Origin: Platerodrilus igneus
Lineage: Eukaryota > Arthropoda > Insecta > Coleoptera > Lycidae
Assembly: GCA_036346225.1 (NCBI GenBank)
Contig: JARFIW010001469.1
Span: 7,472,001 to 7,536,000, forward strand
Length of the DNA stretch: 64,000 nucleotides
Reading direction: 5' to 3'
Shown: piece after piece, positions 1-9,738 of the stretch
Numbering within the stretch: position 1 is the first letter of the stretch
Layout: the number at the start of each line of letters is the position of its first letter
Notes under the pieces: model-generated
What the model saw: the letters and a program-made list of their open reading frames with translations, nothing else
The model's database searches: none
What the model was told of the DNA's origin: nothing
Program-made: the position numbers and the translations under genes

Positions 1-1254
1 TAGCTGAACGGCTAGAAGCAGGTCGCGTTCAAAATGTAGCAAGGTATGATGCGGCTTGACGCAAGTTCGACAGGAATTATAAGATTTGTATTGCATGGAC
101 GCATGGTCTGTTCGTAAGCAATTTAAACAAAGGCGTAAGCGTTTGACAATGTCGAAACGTTCCGTCGGAGTTTTCTTTAGAAACGATTGACATCTGTAAA
201 TTAAGTGATTGCCCTTGCAAGAAGGACAATGGTGCGAAAATGAATTCTTTGAGTCACTGGAGCTACTTGGTGTGTCCAGTGAGACTACGTTAGAAGAAAC
301 TCTTGGTTTAAACTGAAACGCTGAGGATTTATTAGGCACTGATGTGTGAGATGTATGGACAGTCGTCGAATAAGAAACAGGTGCGGTTGAAGAAAAGGTT
401 TCCAACGCTGCACATTGTTGAGTTAAAAAATATCTCAAATCATCGAAATTGGGTATTTGCTTCGGATCCGATTGGAGTTCGAAGCGTTTTCTAGTGAACG
501 GATCGAGTTTTTCTAAAAGAAAATCGACTAGAATAAAGTTCCAATGTTCAGTGGGAAACTTTAAGTTAGTTAGAACAGCAAGGTTCTCTGAAAAACAATC
601 AATAAGTGCCCTAAGTTTCTTAGGGTCTTCTGATTTTAAAGCTGGAAAGTCTTTCATAGCTTTCCAATGCAAAGTTGCCAATAAACGCGGATTGCTAAAT
701 CTCTCACGCAAGGCGTTATATGAAATAATAAAATTATCCCCCGAAATGGGTACCGATTTAATGATTTTCAAAGACTCCCCGCTACAGCAACTGATAAGAT
801 AATTTAATTTTTCGATATTGGACAGCGACGCGTTATTATAGACCAGACTGTCAAATAAATCGATAAAAGACGAAAATTCCGTTACCTCATTATTAACATT
901 TGGGAGCTTTAACGGTACCAATTTTGATCCCGAGCTGCTTGGAGCATTTTCAATGATTTGTGGTGCTTTCATTTCTTGCATCGTTTCGAGATGCAGTAGT
1001 ATGCAATAATAAGCGGAATCTACTTCCTTCCGTAAAGCGTTGTAATTTAATGATTCTACATCGTTACATGAAGCTAAGACATCAATTAAAATTTTATTGA
1101 AATTTCGGTAAAGGTCATTTACTCCCCTTGTTTGAATAAGGAACAACGTTTTTAAAGTTGGGTCACTTTGTATAGCGTTGCCCAGTTCCAACATCTCTAT
1201 AATCCGTATTTTCAGTAATTCTAACTCGGCTACCTGTATTTTCTTCGGAGCCAT
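1..1254 (-). CDS. BEL/Pao retrotransposon gag (partial, runs off the left edge)
   Basis: Gag of a BEL/Pao LTR retrotransposon, expected to form the particle that packages element RNA. From the ATG at 1252-1254 (MAPKKIQVAELE) the minus frame has no stop down to base 1, at least 418 codons. Residues about 115-290 read as the DUF1759-type gag domain of this superfamily (LVPLKLPNV, SSFIDLFDSLVYNN, LNYLISCCSGESLKII, LDPFTRKRFE). Cysteine/histidine knuckles follow near residues 335-405 (CPSCKGNH, CLNCLRTDH, CRTCVKPHHTLLH). In the CLNC knuckle the last position of C-x2-C-x4-H-x4-C reads Tyr (codon TAC), so one zinc ligand is lost. Protease and pol would lie left of the window. The long intact frame makes this the best preserved gag here. 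Superfamily secure by motif; family unknown. Confidence 0.85.
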   Translation of the reverse strand, partial: MAPKKIQVAELELLKIRIIEMLELGNAIQSDPTLKTLFLIQTRGVNDLYRNFNKILIDVLASCNDVESLNYNALRKEVDSAYYCILLHLETMQEMKAPQIIENAPSSSGSKLVPLKLPNVNNEVTEFSSFIDLFDSLVYNNASLSNIEKLNYLISCCSGESLKIIKSVPISGDNFIISYNALRERFSNPRLLATLHWKAMKDFPALKSEDPKKLRALIDCFSENLAVLTNLKFPTEHWNFILVDFLLEKLDPFTRKRFELQSDPKQIPNFDDLRYFLTQQCAALETFSSTAPVSYSTTVHTSHTSVPNKSSAFQFKPRVSSNVVSLDTPSSSSDSKNSFSHHCPSCKGNHLIYRCQSFLKKTPTERFDIVKRLRLCLNCLRTDHASMQYKSYNSCRTCVKPHHTLLHFERDLLLAVQL

Positions 1255-2699
1255 TCTAAAAGTTATTCTGAAAGGCCTACACTATAAAACTGCTGTAAAA
1301 CCGTAACCGGTCAGATGTGCGCTGAGAAATATTAAAATATTATGGGTTGTTGTTCAAGGCACGACAAATGTCAAATAGCGTATAAACCAATAAATCACGT
1401 TTTATGACTATTAGCCTGCAATGTGGTCTTTAATGCCAGACGTCGAAAACCTAACGGTTTGTCAAACAAAGCGTTTAGATAAGATGTACCGTTTACAACC
1501 CGGGCGGCTTTTACCATCAAAAGATCACAGGAACATGCGGCTTAACGTGTTTGCAAGAAGCGTTCAGCTTTACAACATTATTACCCTGCAAATGTATTAA
1601 ATATTTTACGTTGTAAACCGCCTGAAAGTTGTATGTGAAAACTAAAAACGCGCAATGGCTTTTAGTGCAAATTAACAAATTTTATATTAAGGATTTGTTT
1701 GTAATTAAACGCTGGTTTAATTACGGCGAAATCACTTAATTTAGTCTAACGAGAGTATGTAGCTAATATAGTACATATTTTAACCCGCTAAATATGGGCT
1801 TTGAACACAAATTTAAAGCTAAAATAATTAATTCAAAAACGCTCGCTGATGTGCAAAATGATATTTAATTTAGGACATGCGTATACCATAAAACTGGTGA
1901 ATTCGGATCGTTTGGACCAATGGATTGATGGGGTGTTAATGAGGTGATATAGATATGCTAATTATAGGGAAGGACCTATTGCTTTTTGTAGCAATACCGA
2001 TTGGCGGTGGAGCGGTTATGTAATAACTAAAAACAACTACAACAACTACTTAAGGAAGGATATAAATACCTTAAAGCCTGTGCCGCTGTGGGCAATAAAG
2101 TTCACACAAAGAAGCTTCGCGGACCACCAAGCACGCACGTTTTGGGTGTCGGTGTCGCTTTCAAAAGCTCTCACACAACCGTCTTCTGCAAGAGTTCGAA
2201 TGCAACTGTGTTCTTCAACGCACTTCCACTGTCGGTATATAATGTTTTACTAAAAACTATAGGATACCCGCACTAAGTATTTATTGTCACCAATTCCAGT
2301 AAATGTTCGATGATGACGTAACAATTCGCTTACCTTATTCCTCAACAAGTGTTGACCACTAAGTGAATGTTAATACATTATTGTGAATATACGACTTTCA
2401 GCCACCTAGTGAGTTGGCGTACGATTTCTTGGCCCAAACTATACGCGTCCCAAACATCCCGCATTTCCCCTACACTGTAAAAATTAAACATTTTACCTGC
2501 CGCAAGCAAATATGGACAACATGGCAATGGTATGACATTAAACAGATATCTTGTCGCGGTCACGGCTCCAACAGTAAAAGCCTTGTGGCTTGTTATTTAG
2601 TGCACGCTGCCTGAAATTATCAATAAGTCGTTGGAAACGTCTTTTAAAATTCTATTACAAAAATCAATGGAATAATACAATCTGCCGGTATAGCATATT
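1255..2699. other. Non-coding stretch upstream of the minus-strand gag; LTR-like signals
   Basis: No convincing gene. The minus-strand gag at 1-1254 should have its leader and 5' LTR here. I could not find a paired LTR, because the partner would lie outside the window. On the plus strand a TATA-like tataaat near 2060 followed by an aataaag near 2093 resembles an LTR promoter/poly(A) pair. The facing ORFs at 2378-2614 have no recognisable motif and I treat them as chance. Confidence 0.3.
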
Positions 2700-3232
2700 C
2701 ATAGAGTGATGCAACAAACGTGGAATTAAAAAATACAAGTGAAAACGTTTTATTGCCGTTTTGCTGTCGTCATATTATTCCATGGTGAAAGCAACCCTTC
2801 AACAGAAAATGATGTTGGCATTATTAATATAAGAAACTTACAGCTTTTTTAAAACAAAAAGGAAGAGATCATATTCCGAAAAAATCCAAAACTCTTACAC
2901 AAGAAGAAATTCTTCAATTTTTACTAAATGCGCTGAATGAAATCTACTTGATGGTGAAGGTAATGTATGCAAACTATTCAAAACCAATTTGATATTAATG
3001 TAGTAATATTTTAAATTTGTGTTGTATTTAGCGTTGCTGGGGATTTACGTAATGCAGAACTTTTCAATTTAAAACTAAGTGACATAAAGCACAAATAAAT
3101 CATTCTGATTATTCATATAAATAAAACAAAAATCAACAGGCCTTGATTATTTGTGATCACCTCCGAATTTGAAGGAAAAATAAAATTCATAGAATTATTT
3201 AACAAATATTTAGCTTTGCGTCCTAAACAGAC
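2700..3232 (+). pseudogene. Crypton-like tyrosine recombinase, 5' half (split by hAT)
   Basis: Reads in fragments as the core of a Crypton-type/DUF3504 tyrosine recombinase, the DNA strand-exchange enzyme of Crypton transposons and their domesticated relatives. Recognisable pieces in order: SENVLLPF (about 2740), YSMVKATLQ (about 2780), PKKSKTLTQEEILQFLLNA (about 2880-2935), YLMVKV (about 2945), VAGDLRNAELFNLKLSDIK (about 3035-3090) and FIELFNKYLALRPKQTPH (to 3232). The catalytic Arg region of the family (CRR-E) is degenerate, LRNAE. An apparent GT...AG gap between 2961 and 3030 could be an intron or decay. The frame then runs into the hAT TSD and resumes at 13526 with DRFF, so the two halves were once contiguous. 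Stops and frameshifts make it non-functional. Confidence 0.7.
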
Positions 3233-3240
3233 ACCCCACG
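3233..3240. repeat. Left 8-bp target-site duplication of the hAT element
   Basis: ACCCCACG lies directly left of the hAT terminal repeat and is repeated exactly at 13518-13525. Eight base pairs is the TSD length of the hAT superfamily. The site lies inside the tracked Crypton-like coding frame (codons for TPHD). Confidence 0.9.
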
Positions 3241-3295
3241 CAGCGGCGGTCCTAAACATGCAGCCACCTGCGTGTTTATAAAAATTTGCCGCCCT
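3241..3295 (+). repeat. Left terminal inverted repeat of hAT
   Basis: Starts CAGCGGCGGTCCTAA, matching the inward-read right end (TAGTGGCGTTCCTAA) at 12 of 15 positions, and continues with a CCTGCGTGTT segment also found near the right end. Extent is approximate. Confidence 0.75.
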
Positions 3296-3591
3296 AGTTA
3301 AGTAATTTTTTTTATCAAAACGGAGGGAAAGGGCAAAGGGAATCTATTAGTGTGAAACGTCACTGCCAAAGTTTGTTTTTATTAATAATTTATTGTTATG
3401 AAAAACACACAAAAACAACAATTACGGAAAATGAGAATTTAGGAAATGAATCATAAAATAAATGTGTATATGTGACATAAAAATGGAACACAAATCACCT
3501 ACATAGTACCTAAAACACCTGTACTTAACTAGATAATATATAACAAAGCCACAAGTATTAACAAATACAAACAAATACAAACTATTATCGT

Positions 3592-4640
3592 CTATGCAGT
3601 CGAAGTTCTGCATTTTACCTCTGCCAGTTTCAAGATAAGGGGATCCAACTCTAGAGATTCACCTATTTCGTTTTCTATTGCTATTGTTGCAATACCGGAC
3701 AACCTTTCCTGGTTCATCGTCCATCTCATATAGTTTTTTATTATTTTTAGTTTTGAAAAAGAGCGCCCTGCTGATGCAACTGTCACTGGCATGGTTAAAA
3801 TAATTCTTAAAACAATGGTGGTGTTAGGATAAATAGAAGAGAGACCATTCTTATAAATATACTTTAAAAGTTCGAAAGGTAAAACTTTCTTTTTATAAAT
3901 AACTTCCAAGGAAATTAATTCCTCCCTAAGTTCTATGCGATCTATATCAGAAGAATTCTGAGCCTGATCTGTTAATTTCAAATATAAATCATCACAATGT
4001 TTTTTTATTGTTTCATCATCGAAATTAGCGAATTCATAAATCACCAAAAATATGTCTTTATGGTGATTTATTAATTCAAACCTTTCGTCTAAGGAAGCTA
4101 TAGTTTGGTCTAAAAGAACCTAAAAGAACATTTTTCTGAAATTTACGGTTGCATCAGTAATAGGCTCATCTGGTGTTTCGTAATCAAATTGCCGTTTTAT
4201 ACGCCGAGTCCTCGCTTGAACGTTTGTGAATGTGCATTCATCCGAACTTAAATCTACCTCTTTGGCGAGCTCGTTAGCTAATTCTATGTAATTGTAGAAT
4301 GATTCCTCAGTTCTTTTAGATTTAATAAATGTTAAAGTCTTTTTAATGAATCAGTACAAGTTTTTAAATTCATGTCTTTTGATTGTAACATCTTGCTTAC
4401 CTTGTTAATTTCTATCAGAATGTCATACCATATTATGACCGAGGAAACAAATTTAAATGTTTTAATTTTTGTAGCCAAAGAGTTCGCTAAAGTTTTTGTA
4501 TTTATATCATTTTCACTATCAATTATATATAAAAGACTATCATAAATTTTGCCTAATTGATATATCAGTGGTTTCACTGCATTTACCCTACTTTCCCATC
4601 TGGTCGTACTAACAGATTTTAAAGTTAGACTAGAAGCGGT
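3592..4640 (-). pseudogene. hAT transposase, C-terminal third with dimerisation domain
   Basis: C-terminal part of a ZMYM/hAT-type transposase. It begins near 4640 with SLTLKSVSTTRWESR, continues as KPLIYQLGKIYDSLLYI (ORF 4577-4332) and, after a frame change, through a region reading KRTEESFYNYIELANELAKE. It ends in the hAT C-terminal dimerisation domain (ORF 4047-3592), with TMPVTVASAGRSFSKLKIIK followed by MNQERLSGIATIAIENE, the most conserved signature of the superfamily. The stop is at 3592. Upstream the gene is cut off by the tandem-repeat insert and resumes at 9312. At least one frameshift lies between 4047 and 4332. Identification as hAT is firm. Confidence 0.85.
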
Positions 4641-4666
4641 TTGTAGTTCCTACGGGACTACTTTGA

Positions 4667-5000
4667 GCGCCCCCCCCTCTCTGCGCTCCGCCTCTCTGCG
4701 CCCCGCCCTCTCTACGCCACGCCCTCTTTGCGTCCCGCCCTCTCTGCGCGCCGCCCTCTCTGCTCCCCGCCTTCTCTGCTACCCGGCCTCTCTGCTCCGC
4801 CCTCTCTGCGCCCCGCCCTCTCTGCACCACGTCCTTACTGCGTCCGGCCCCTTCTGCGCCCCGTCCTCTCAACGTCCCGCCCTCGCAACGCCCCGCCCTC
4901 TCAACGCCCCGCCCTCTCAACGCCCCGCCCTATTAACGCCCCGCCCTCTCAACGCTACGCCCTCTCAACGCCCCGCCCTCTCAACGCCCCGTCTTCACTT
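4667..5000 (+). repeat. GC-rich 16-bp tandem array
   Basis: About 20 copies of a unit like ccgccctctcaacgcc, strongly C-rich on the plus strand against an A+T-rich background. The left half carries tctctgcg variants and the right half tctcaacg variants, so two sub-blocks of homogenised units lie side by side. Long ORFs on both strands here are artefacts of the repeat. Confidence 0.9.
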
Positions 5001-5040
5001 CGCCCCAGCAAAATTTATTAAAACTACTTTGAGAAATTGC

Positions 5041-6990
5041 GCGAATCGAGTTCACTTCGCTCTAGTAGATTTTGTCAAAATCACCTCGCGGAGTCGATCG
5101 GATCAAGACAACTTTGCCCTAGTAGGCTTTGTCAAAATAACTTTGGGGAGTTGAACGGATGAAGACCATTTTGTCGTAGTAAAGTTTGTCAAAATCACTA
5201 CGTGGAGTTGATTGGATCAAGATCATTTCGCCCTAGTGGACTGTGCCGAAATAACTTCGTGAATTCGGTCGGATCAAGATCATATCGCCCTAGTAGACGT
5301 TGTCGAAATCACTTAGGGGGAGTCGATCGGATCAAGATCACTTCGATCTAGTAGTCTTTGTCGAAATCACTTCAGGGAGTCGATCGGATAAAGATCAGTT
5401 CGTCCTAGTAGACTTAGTTGAAATTACCTCGAGGAGTTGACCGGATCAAGACCACGTCGACCTAGTAGACTTTGTCGAAATCACTCCGGTGAGTCGATCG
5501 GATGAAGGTCACTTCGCCCTAGTGACCTAGTCGAAATCACTTCGGAGGGTTGATCGGATCAAGACCACTTCGGCCTAGTAGACTTTGTCGAAACCACTTC
5601 GGGAGTTGATTGCATCAAGGTCACTTTGCCCTAGTAGACTGTCGAAATCACTTGTGGGGGTGTCGGTGGGATCAAGATCACTTCGCCGCAGTAGATTTTG
5701 TCAAAATCACTTCGGAGGAGTCAGTTGGACCAAGATCACTTCGCCTTAGTGGACTTTGTCGAAATCACTTCGGGGAGTCGATTGCACCAAAATCACTTCG
5801 TTCTAGTAGACTTTGCCGAAGTCACTTCGGGGAGTCGGTTGGATCAAGACTACTTCGCCCTAGTAGACTTTGTCGAAATCACTTCGGGGAGTCGCTTGCA
5901 CCAAGATCACTTTGCCCTAGTAGACTTTGTCGAAATCACTTCCAGGAAGTCGGATGGATCAAGATCACTTCGCCCTAGTGGATTTTGTCGAAATCACTTC
6001 GGCGAGTCGATTGCATCAAGATCACTTTGCCCTAGTAGACTTTGTCGAAATCACTTCCAGGAAGTCGGATGGATCAAGATCACTTCGCCCTAGTGGATTT
6101 TGTCGAAATCACTTCGGCGAGTCGATTGCATCAAGATCACTTCGCCCTAGTAGACTTTGTCGAAATCACTTCCGGGGAGTCGGATGGATCAAGATCACTT
6201 CGCCCTAGTGGATTTTGTCGAAATCACTTCGGCGAGTCGATTGCATCAAGATCACTTCGCCCTAGTAGACTCTGCCGAAATCACTTCGGGGGAGTCGGTT
6301 GGACCAAGATCACTTAGCCCTAGTACATTTTGTCGAAATCATTTCGGGGGAGTTGGTTGGATCAAGACTACTTCGCCCTAGTAGACTTTGTCGACATCAC
6401 TTCAGGCAGTCGATTGCACCAAGATCACTTCGCCCTAGTAAACTTTGTCGAAATCACCTCGGGAGAGTCGGTTGGATCAAGATCACTTCGTCCTAGTAGA
6501 ATTTGTCGAAGTCACTTCGGAGGGTCGATCGGATCAAGACCACTTCGCCCTAGTGACCTTGTCGAAATTACTTCGGAGGATCGATCGGATAAATATCACT
6601 TCGGCCTAGTAGACTTTGTCGAAATCACTTCGGAGAGTTAATTGGATCAAGATCACTTCGCCCTAACAGAGTTGTCGAAATCACTTCGGAGAGTCGATCG
6701 GATCAAAAAACCACTTTGCCCTAGCGACCTTGTCGAAATCACTTCGAAGTGTCGATCAGGTCAAGACCACTTCGCCCCAATGGACTTTGTCGAAATCACT
6801 TCTAAGTGTCAATTGGACCAAGACCACTTCGCCCACGTAGAGTTTGCCGAAATAACTTCGAAGAGTTGATCGGATGTAGAAAATTTTGCCTAAGTAGGCT
6901 TTGTGGAAATCGCGTCGAAGAGTCGATCGGAGTAAGATCACTTTGCCCAAGTAGACTTTGCCGAAATCACTTTGGGGAGTCGAACGGACC
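5041..6990 (+). repeat. 57-bp satellite-like tandem array with 115-bp higher-order unit
   Basis: About 34 diverged copies of a 57-bp unit; landmarks within it are gatcaagatcacttcg, ccctagtagactttg and tcgaaatcacttcgg. Between 5927 and about 6290 two unit types alternate: a tcggatggatcaag type with ggattttgtcg, and a tcgattgcatcaag type with gactttgtcg. They form a 115-bp dimer repeated at 5927, 6042 and 6157. This is higher-order structure as in true satellites. Because 57 is divisible by three, chance ORFs persist through many units. Confidence 0.92.
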
Positions 6991-6996
6991 AAGAAT

Positions 6997-7093
6997 GATT
7001 GAGAACGATTGAGAACGATGGAGAACGATTGAGAACGGTTGAGAACGATTTAGAACGATGCAGAACGATTGAGAACGATTTAGAGCGATGCAG
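6997..7093 (+). repeat. 10-bp minisatellite (gattgagaac)
   Basis: About ten head-to-tail copies of gattgagaac with single-base variants (gatggagaac, gatttagaac, gatgcagaac), starting just after the last 57-bp unit. It is the third distinct tandem array in a row. Confidence 0.9.
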
Positions 7094-7676
7094 GAAAAAT
7101 GAGAATGTAGCAGAACAATTTTGAAGGAATAGAGAGTTTCCACTAATAACGCCGGTTGGTAGTTGCCGTTCCGTTTGAGAATAGATAATTTTAAAGAAGG
7201 TCAATTTGAACTATCTCTTAATTCTTTCAAAATTAATAAACACTATTTGAGGTTGTTTTCAGCAGTAGTTTTAAAAGTAGAAAGTAATATAAGTGTTTAA
7301 GTAGAAGTTGAAATGTAAACAATTCCCGGAATAGCATGTTAGAGTAAGTTTAAAATTCTTCCAAATATTTTCGAGTCTGTAAACTAAAGAGGCAACTTTG
7401 TTAAGCTCTTCCGTCCGTAGAAGTTTTGTTAGTGGCTAAATAAAGAAGTATATGTATTTGTATTTGTGACTATAAATATTAAAGTAGAAAATGCGTACGA
7501 ATTCTTGCTAATTGTCTTTTATTTGTGATGTTGGATGTATTATAAAGTGAAAGTTATCGAGTATATGTATTCTTTTATAGCGGATATATTTAAATAGAGA
7601 TAATCTTATTCCAGCTTTCTATATACAGCAAATAGTGTATGTTAAATAATAGAGTAGATGTGAGTCTACTATTGGA

Positions 7677-7732
7677 ATATGTTCTGTGTATTTAATATGT
7701 TCTGTGTATGTAATATGTTCTGTGTATGTAAT
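7677..7732 (+). repeat. 18-bp tandem repeat, three copies
   Basis: Three near-identical units of atatgttctgtgtatgta, the first with ttta at the end, followed by a partial copy. Flanking 7094-9311 otherwise shows no gene. Confidence 0.8.
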
Positions 7733-7984
7733 ATGTATAGGTTATTAACAGTAATTTATGATGTTTAATTTGTTGCAGAATTATGATAAAACTCAGTTAA
7801 ATAAATAACGATAAACCGACGTTAATGTTATGAACTATTTTAATTTTTTTAAAGCGGGTATCATTTAATTGGATATTAAATTAATGTAGCTTTCTATGTA
7901 TAGCAAATGTACTATGTTAAATAAGGAAAAAAAAATTGAAATCTACTCTTTGAATACAGTATGTATATGTGTCTTAGATGCATC

Positions 7985-8260
7985 TGTTGTTGACGTTTCC
8001 CCAAATAATTGTACCAATCTTAATAAAAGTTTTATGAAAATACTACAGTAGCAGCTTGCAAAGTGTTAAGAATTCAGGTTTTAGGGTACGGTTAGTGTTT
8101 AATAATGTATATTAGAAATGTTTTAAAGGCGTAATAGTAATTTTGAAAACTAATTCGATCATCCATCTTACTCGAACTAACGCTAACCGACGTGTTGTAG
8201 CTGTCGGTGAACGCGCTTCGTGTTTGTAGTTGGAATTGTTCGTACGTTATGTAATGCATA
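7985..8260 (+). repeat. Copy 1 of a diverged direct repeat
   Basis: Matches 8825-9070 in the same order: gttgacgtttccccaa / tttgacgtttctccaa, then cagcttgcaaa, aattcaggtttta, and a final part with accga, gttg and gaacgc followed by ttcg. Spacing is about 840 bp. No coding capacity seen in either copy. A smaller related pair (ctttctatatacagcaaat at about 7615 and ctttctatgtatagcaaat at about 7890) lies just upstream. Confidence 0.6.
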
Positions 8261-8417
8261 AGCCAACACGTTCCAAGAACTTGTAGAATTCCAGGAATGA
8301 GACAGTGTTATAAGTAGTTTTAGCATTTGATTTGGTTTTTGTAATACATATTTTTGAATTTAATAAATTTAATAAATGCTGACGGTTGTTTATAAAGTTG
8401 AGGAAGAAATAAAAAAA

Positions 8418-8500
8418 AAATAAATTGAACTGGGCATTGAACCATTGAACTTACGAATGGTAGCCAGACACCCTAGCATCGCGCTACGGCGGTGACACTT
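8418..8500 (-). repeat. tRNA-like relic (possible SINE head)
   Basis: Read on the minus strand this has a promoter-like TAGCGCGATGCTAGG (A-box-like) and, about 30 bases on, GGTTCAATGCCC, close to the Pol III B-box consensus GGTTCRANNCC, followed by a T-rich run. Acceptor-stem pairing is poor, so a functional tRNA is unlikely. A decayed tRNA-derived SINE or tRNA pseudogene fits best. Confidence 0.35.
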
Positions 8501-8824
8501 GTGGGAGGTCGGTTAGTAGTATACTTGCATTTGTTGCGTCCACATACGGAATACACCGATTTCTGAGCAAATCACGGTCTATTGTAAATGCTCGGATATC
8601 GTCGTATGGAATCGCCAAATTTAAAAATTAATTATTTTTGAAATAAATAGCCCGTGTATATTAAAAAGTCATGTTATTGTATGATAATAATCAATTATCG
8701 GAACTAATACGTAATATTGGATGATTTATAATTTTAAATGTAACAAATTTTAAAAAACTTGTGTCCTTATAGATTTTGAAGGTACATGTTCGTTCATTTC
8801 CGTCAGCTTTCGCTACCCGTGTTT

Positions 8825-9070
8825 GACGTTTCTCCAAGTAATTATACAAATTTTAATATCTGTTTTAAGAAAGTACTATACTACCAGCTTGCAAACCGTT
8901 AATAATTCAGGTTTTAGAATACGAATAGCGTTGTTTGGCATATATTAGGTATTTTTTAACGCCCGAATACGAATTTCAGAAACCATCTCGATCTTTCTTC
9001 TCTCTCGTACCGACGTCAACCGAGTAGTTGCCGACCTCGTTGAACGCCTCGTTCGGTTTTCAGATCGGAA
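8825..9070 (+). repeat. Copy 2 of a diverged direct repeat
   Basis: Partner of the block at 7985-8260. Differences are substitutions and small indels, so the duplication is not recent. Confidence 0.6.
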
Positions 9071-9311
9071 ATTTTTGAAGTATCCAAGCTTTTTTAACAC
9101 GTTAACGAATACGTCGCTGTAAATTAATCTTTTCTCGGAAAACCCTTATTTCTCCCTTAGTTATCGGTTTTCCCGTTATAAAAATCAGCCTACGCAAAGC
9201 ACGCAAAAATTCTCCACCTAACCACCACCCGCCCGCGCTCCCAACTACGAAACCCTCGGACGCAAATCCCAAAAAGCGATCGATTCGCGCCTCTCAACTT
9301 TAACACAAAGA

Positions 9312-9738
9312 CGGGCGTCTGAAATTTATAGTTATTAGATTGGAGATATGATCTTTTAGAATTGCCCAACGGTACGTGGAAGCTGAAAAGAAAACATATA
9401 ATTCTTGCACTAAATTGAAAAACTCTGCCACTTCTAGAGTCATCTTTGCAGCGTCATTAACAACAAGATTTAACGTATGCGCTGCACCTGGTACAAAAAA
9501 TGCCCTAGAGTTTATTTGCAAAATTCTACGTTGTAACCCAATGTGTTTTCCAGGCATGTTAGATCCGTTGTTGTACCCCTGTCCTCTCATGTCCAATATA
9601 TTAACACCAATATCATATAAAGTTTGTACAACAAAATCAAATAGCCCCTCTCCAGTAGCATCTACTATAGGATGAAATCCCAAAAAATGCTCTTTCACCC
9701 GCACCACATTTGTAACATACTGTTTTAATACGCTCTAA
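9312..9738 (-). pseudogene. hAT transposase, middle block
   Basis: Continuous with the N-terminal block before the inserts. It reads QYVTNVVRVKEHFLGFHPIV, then LFDFVVQTLYDIGVNILDMR, GQGYNNGSNMPGKHIGLQ, RAFFVPGAAHTLNLVVNDAA and FFSASTYRWAILKDHI. These are the DUF4371/ribonuclease-H-like core motifs of ZMYM-type hAT transposases. The family norm GQGYDNG carries a catalytic Asp, which here is Asn (GQGYNNG). The frame is open across the block and becomes unrelated beyond about 9312, where the tandem-repeat insert begins. Confidence 0.85.

Larger units (their letters stand above)
4641..9311. other. 4.7-kb insertion of unknown class inside the hAT transposase
   Basis: This block separates two adjacent parts of the same transposase. 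The flank at 9312 reads ILKDHISNLITIN and the flank at 4640 reads SLTLKS, so about five codons appear on both sides, possibly a decayed target duplication. It opens with three consecutive tandem arrays (16, 57 and 10 bp), followed by 2.2 kb of unique or locally duplicated sequence (7094-9311). I see no transposase, RT or clear terminal repeats. It could be a satellite-bearing non-autonomous element or a translocated satellite block. No gene recognised. Confidence 0.6.

Noticed and set aside
449..802. Plus-strand ORF of 117 codons
   Set aside because: Antisense shadow of the BEL/Pao gag on the minus strand, which has recognisable domains.
4630..5154. Arg/Pro-rich and Gly/Arg-rich ORFs on both strands
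   Set aside because: Produced by the 16-bp GC-rich tandem array on both strands.
5610..6869. Family of overlapping ORFs with repeated DQDHFALVDFVEITS-type peptides, looking like a repeat protein
   Set aside because: They follow the 57-bp tandem unit (a multiple of three), occur in several frames and end whenever the 115-bp dimer or an indel shifts the frame. No start context, no non-repetitive domain.
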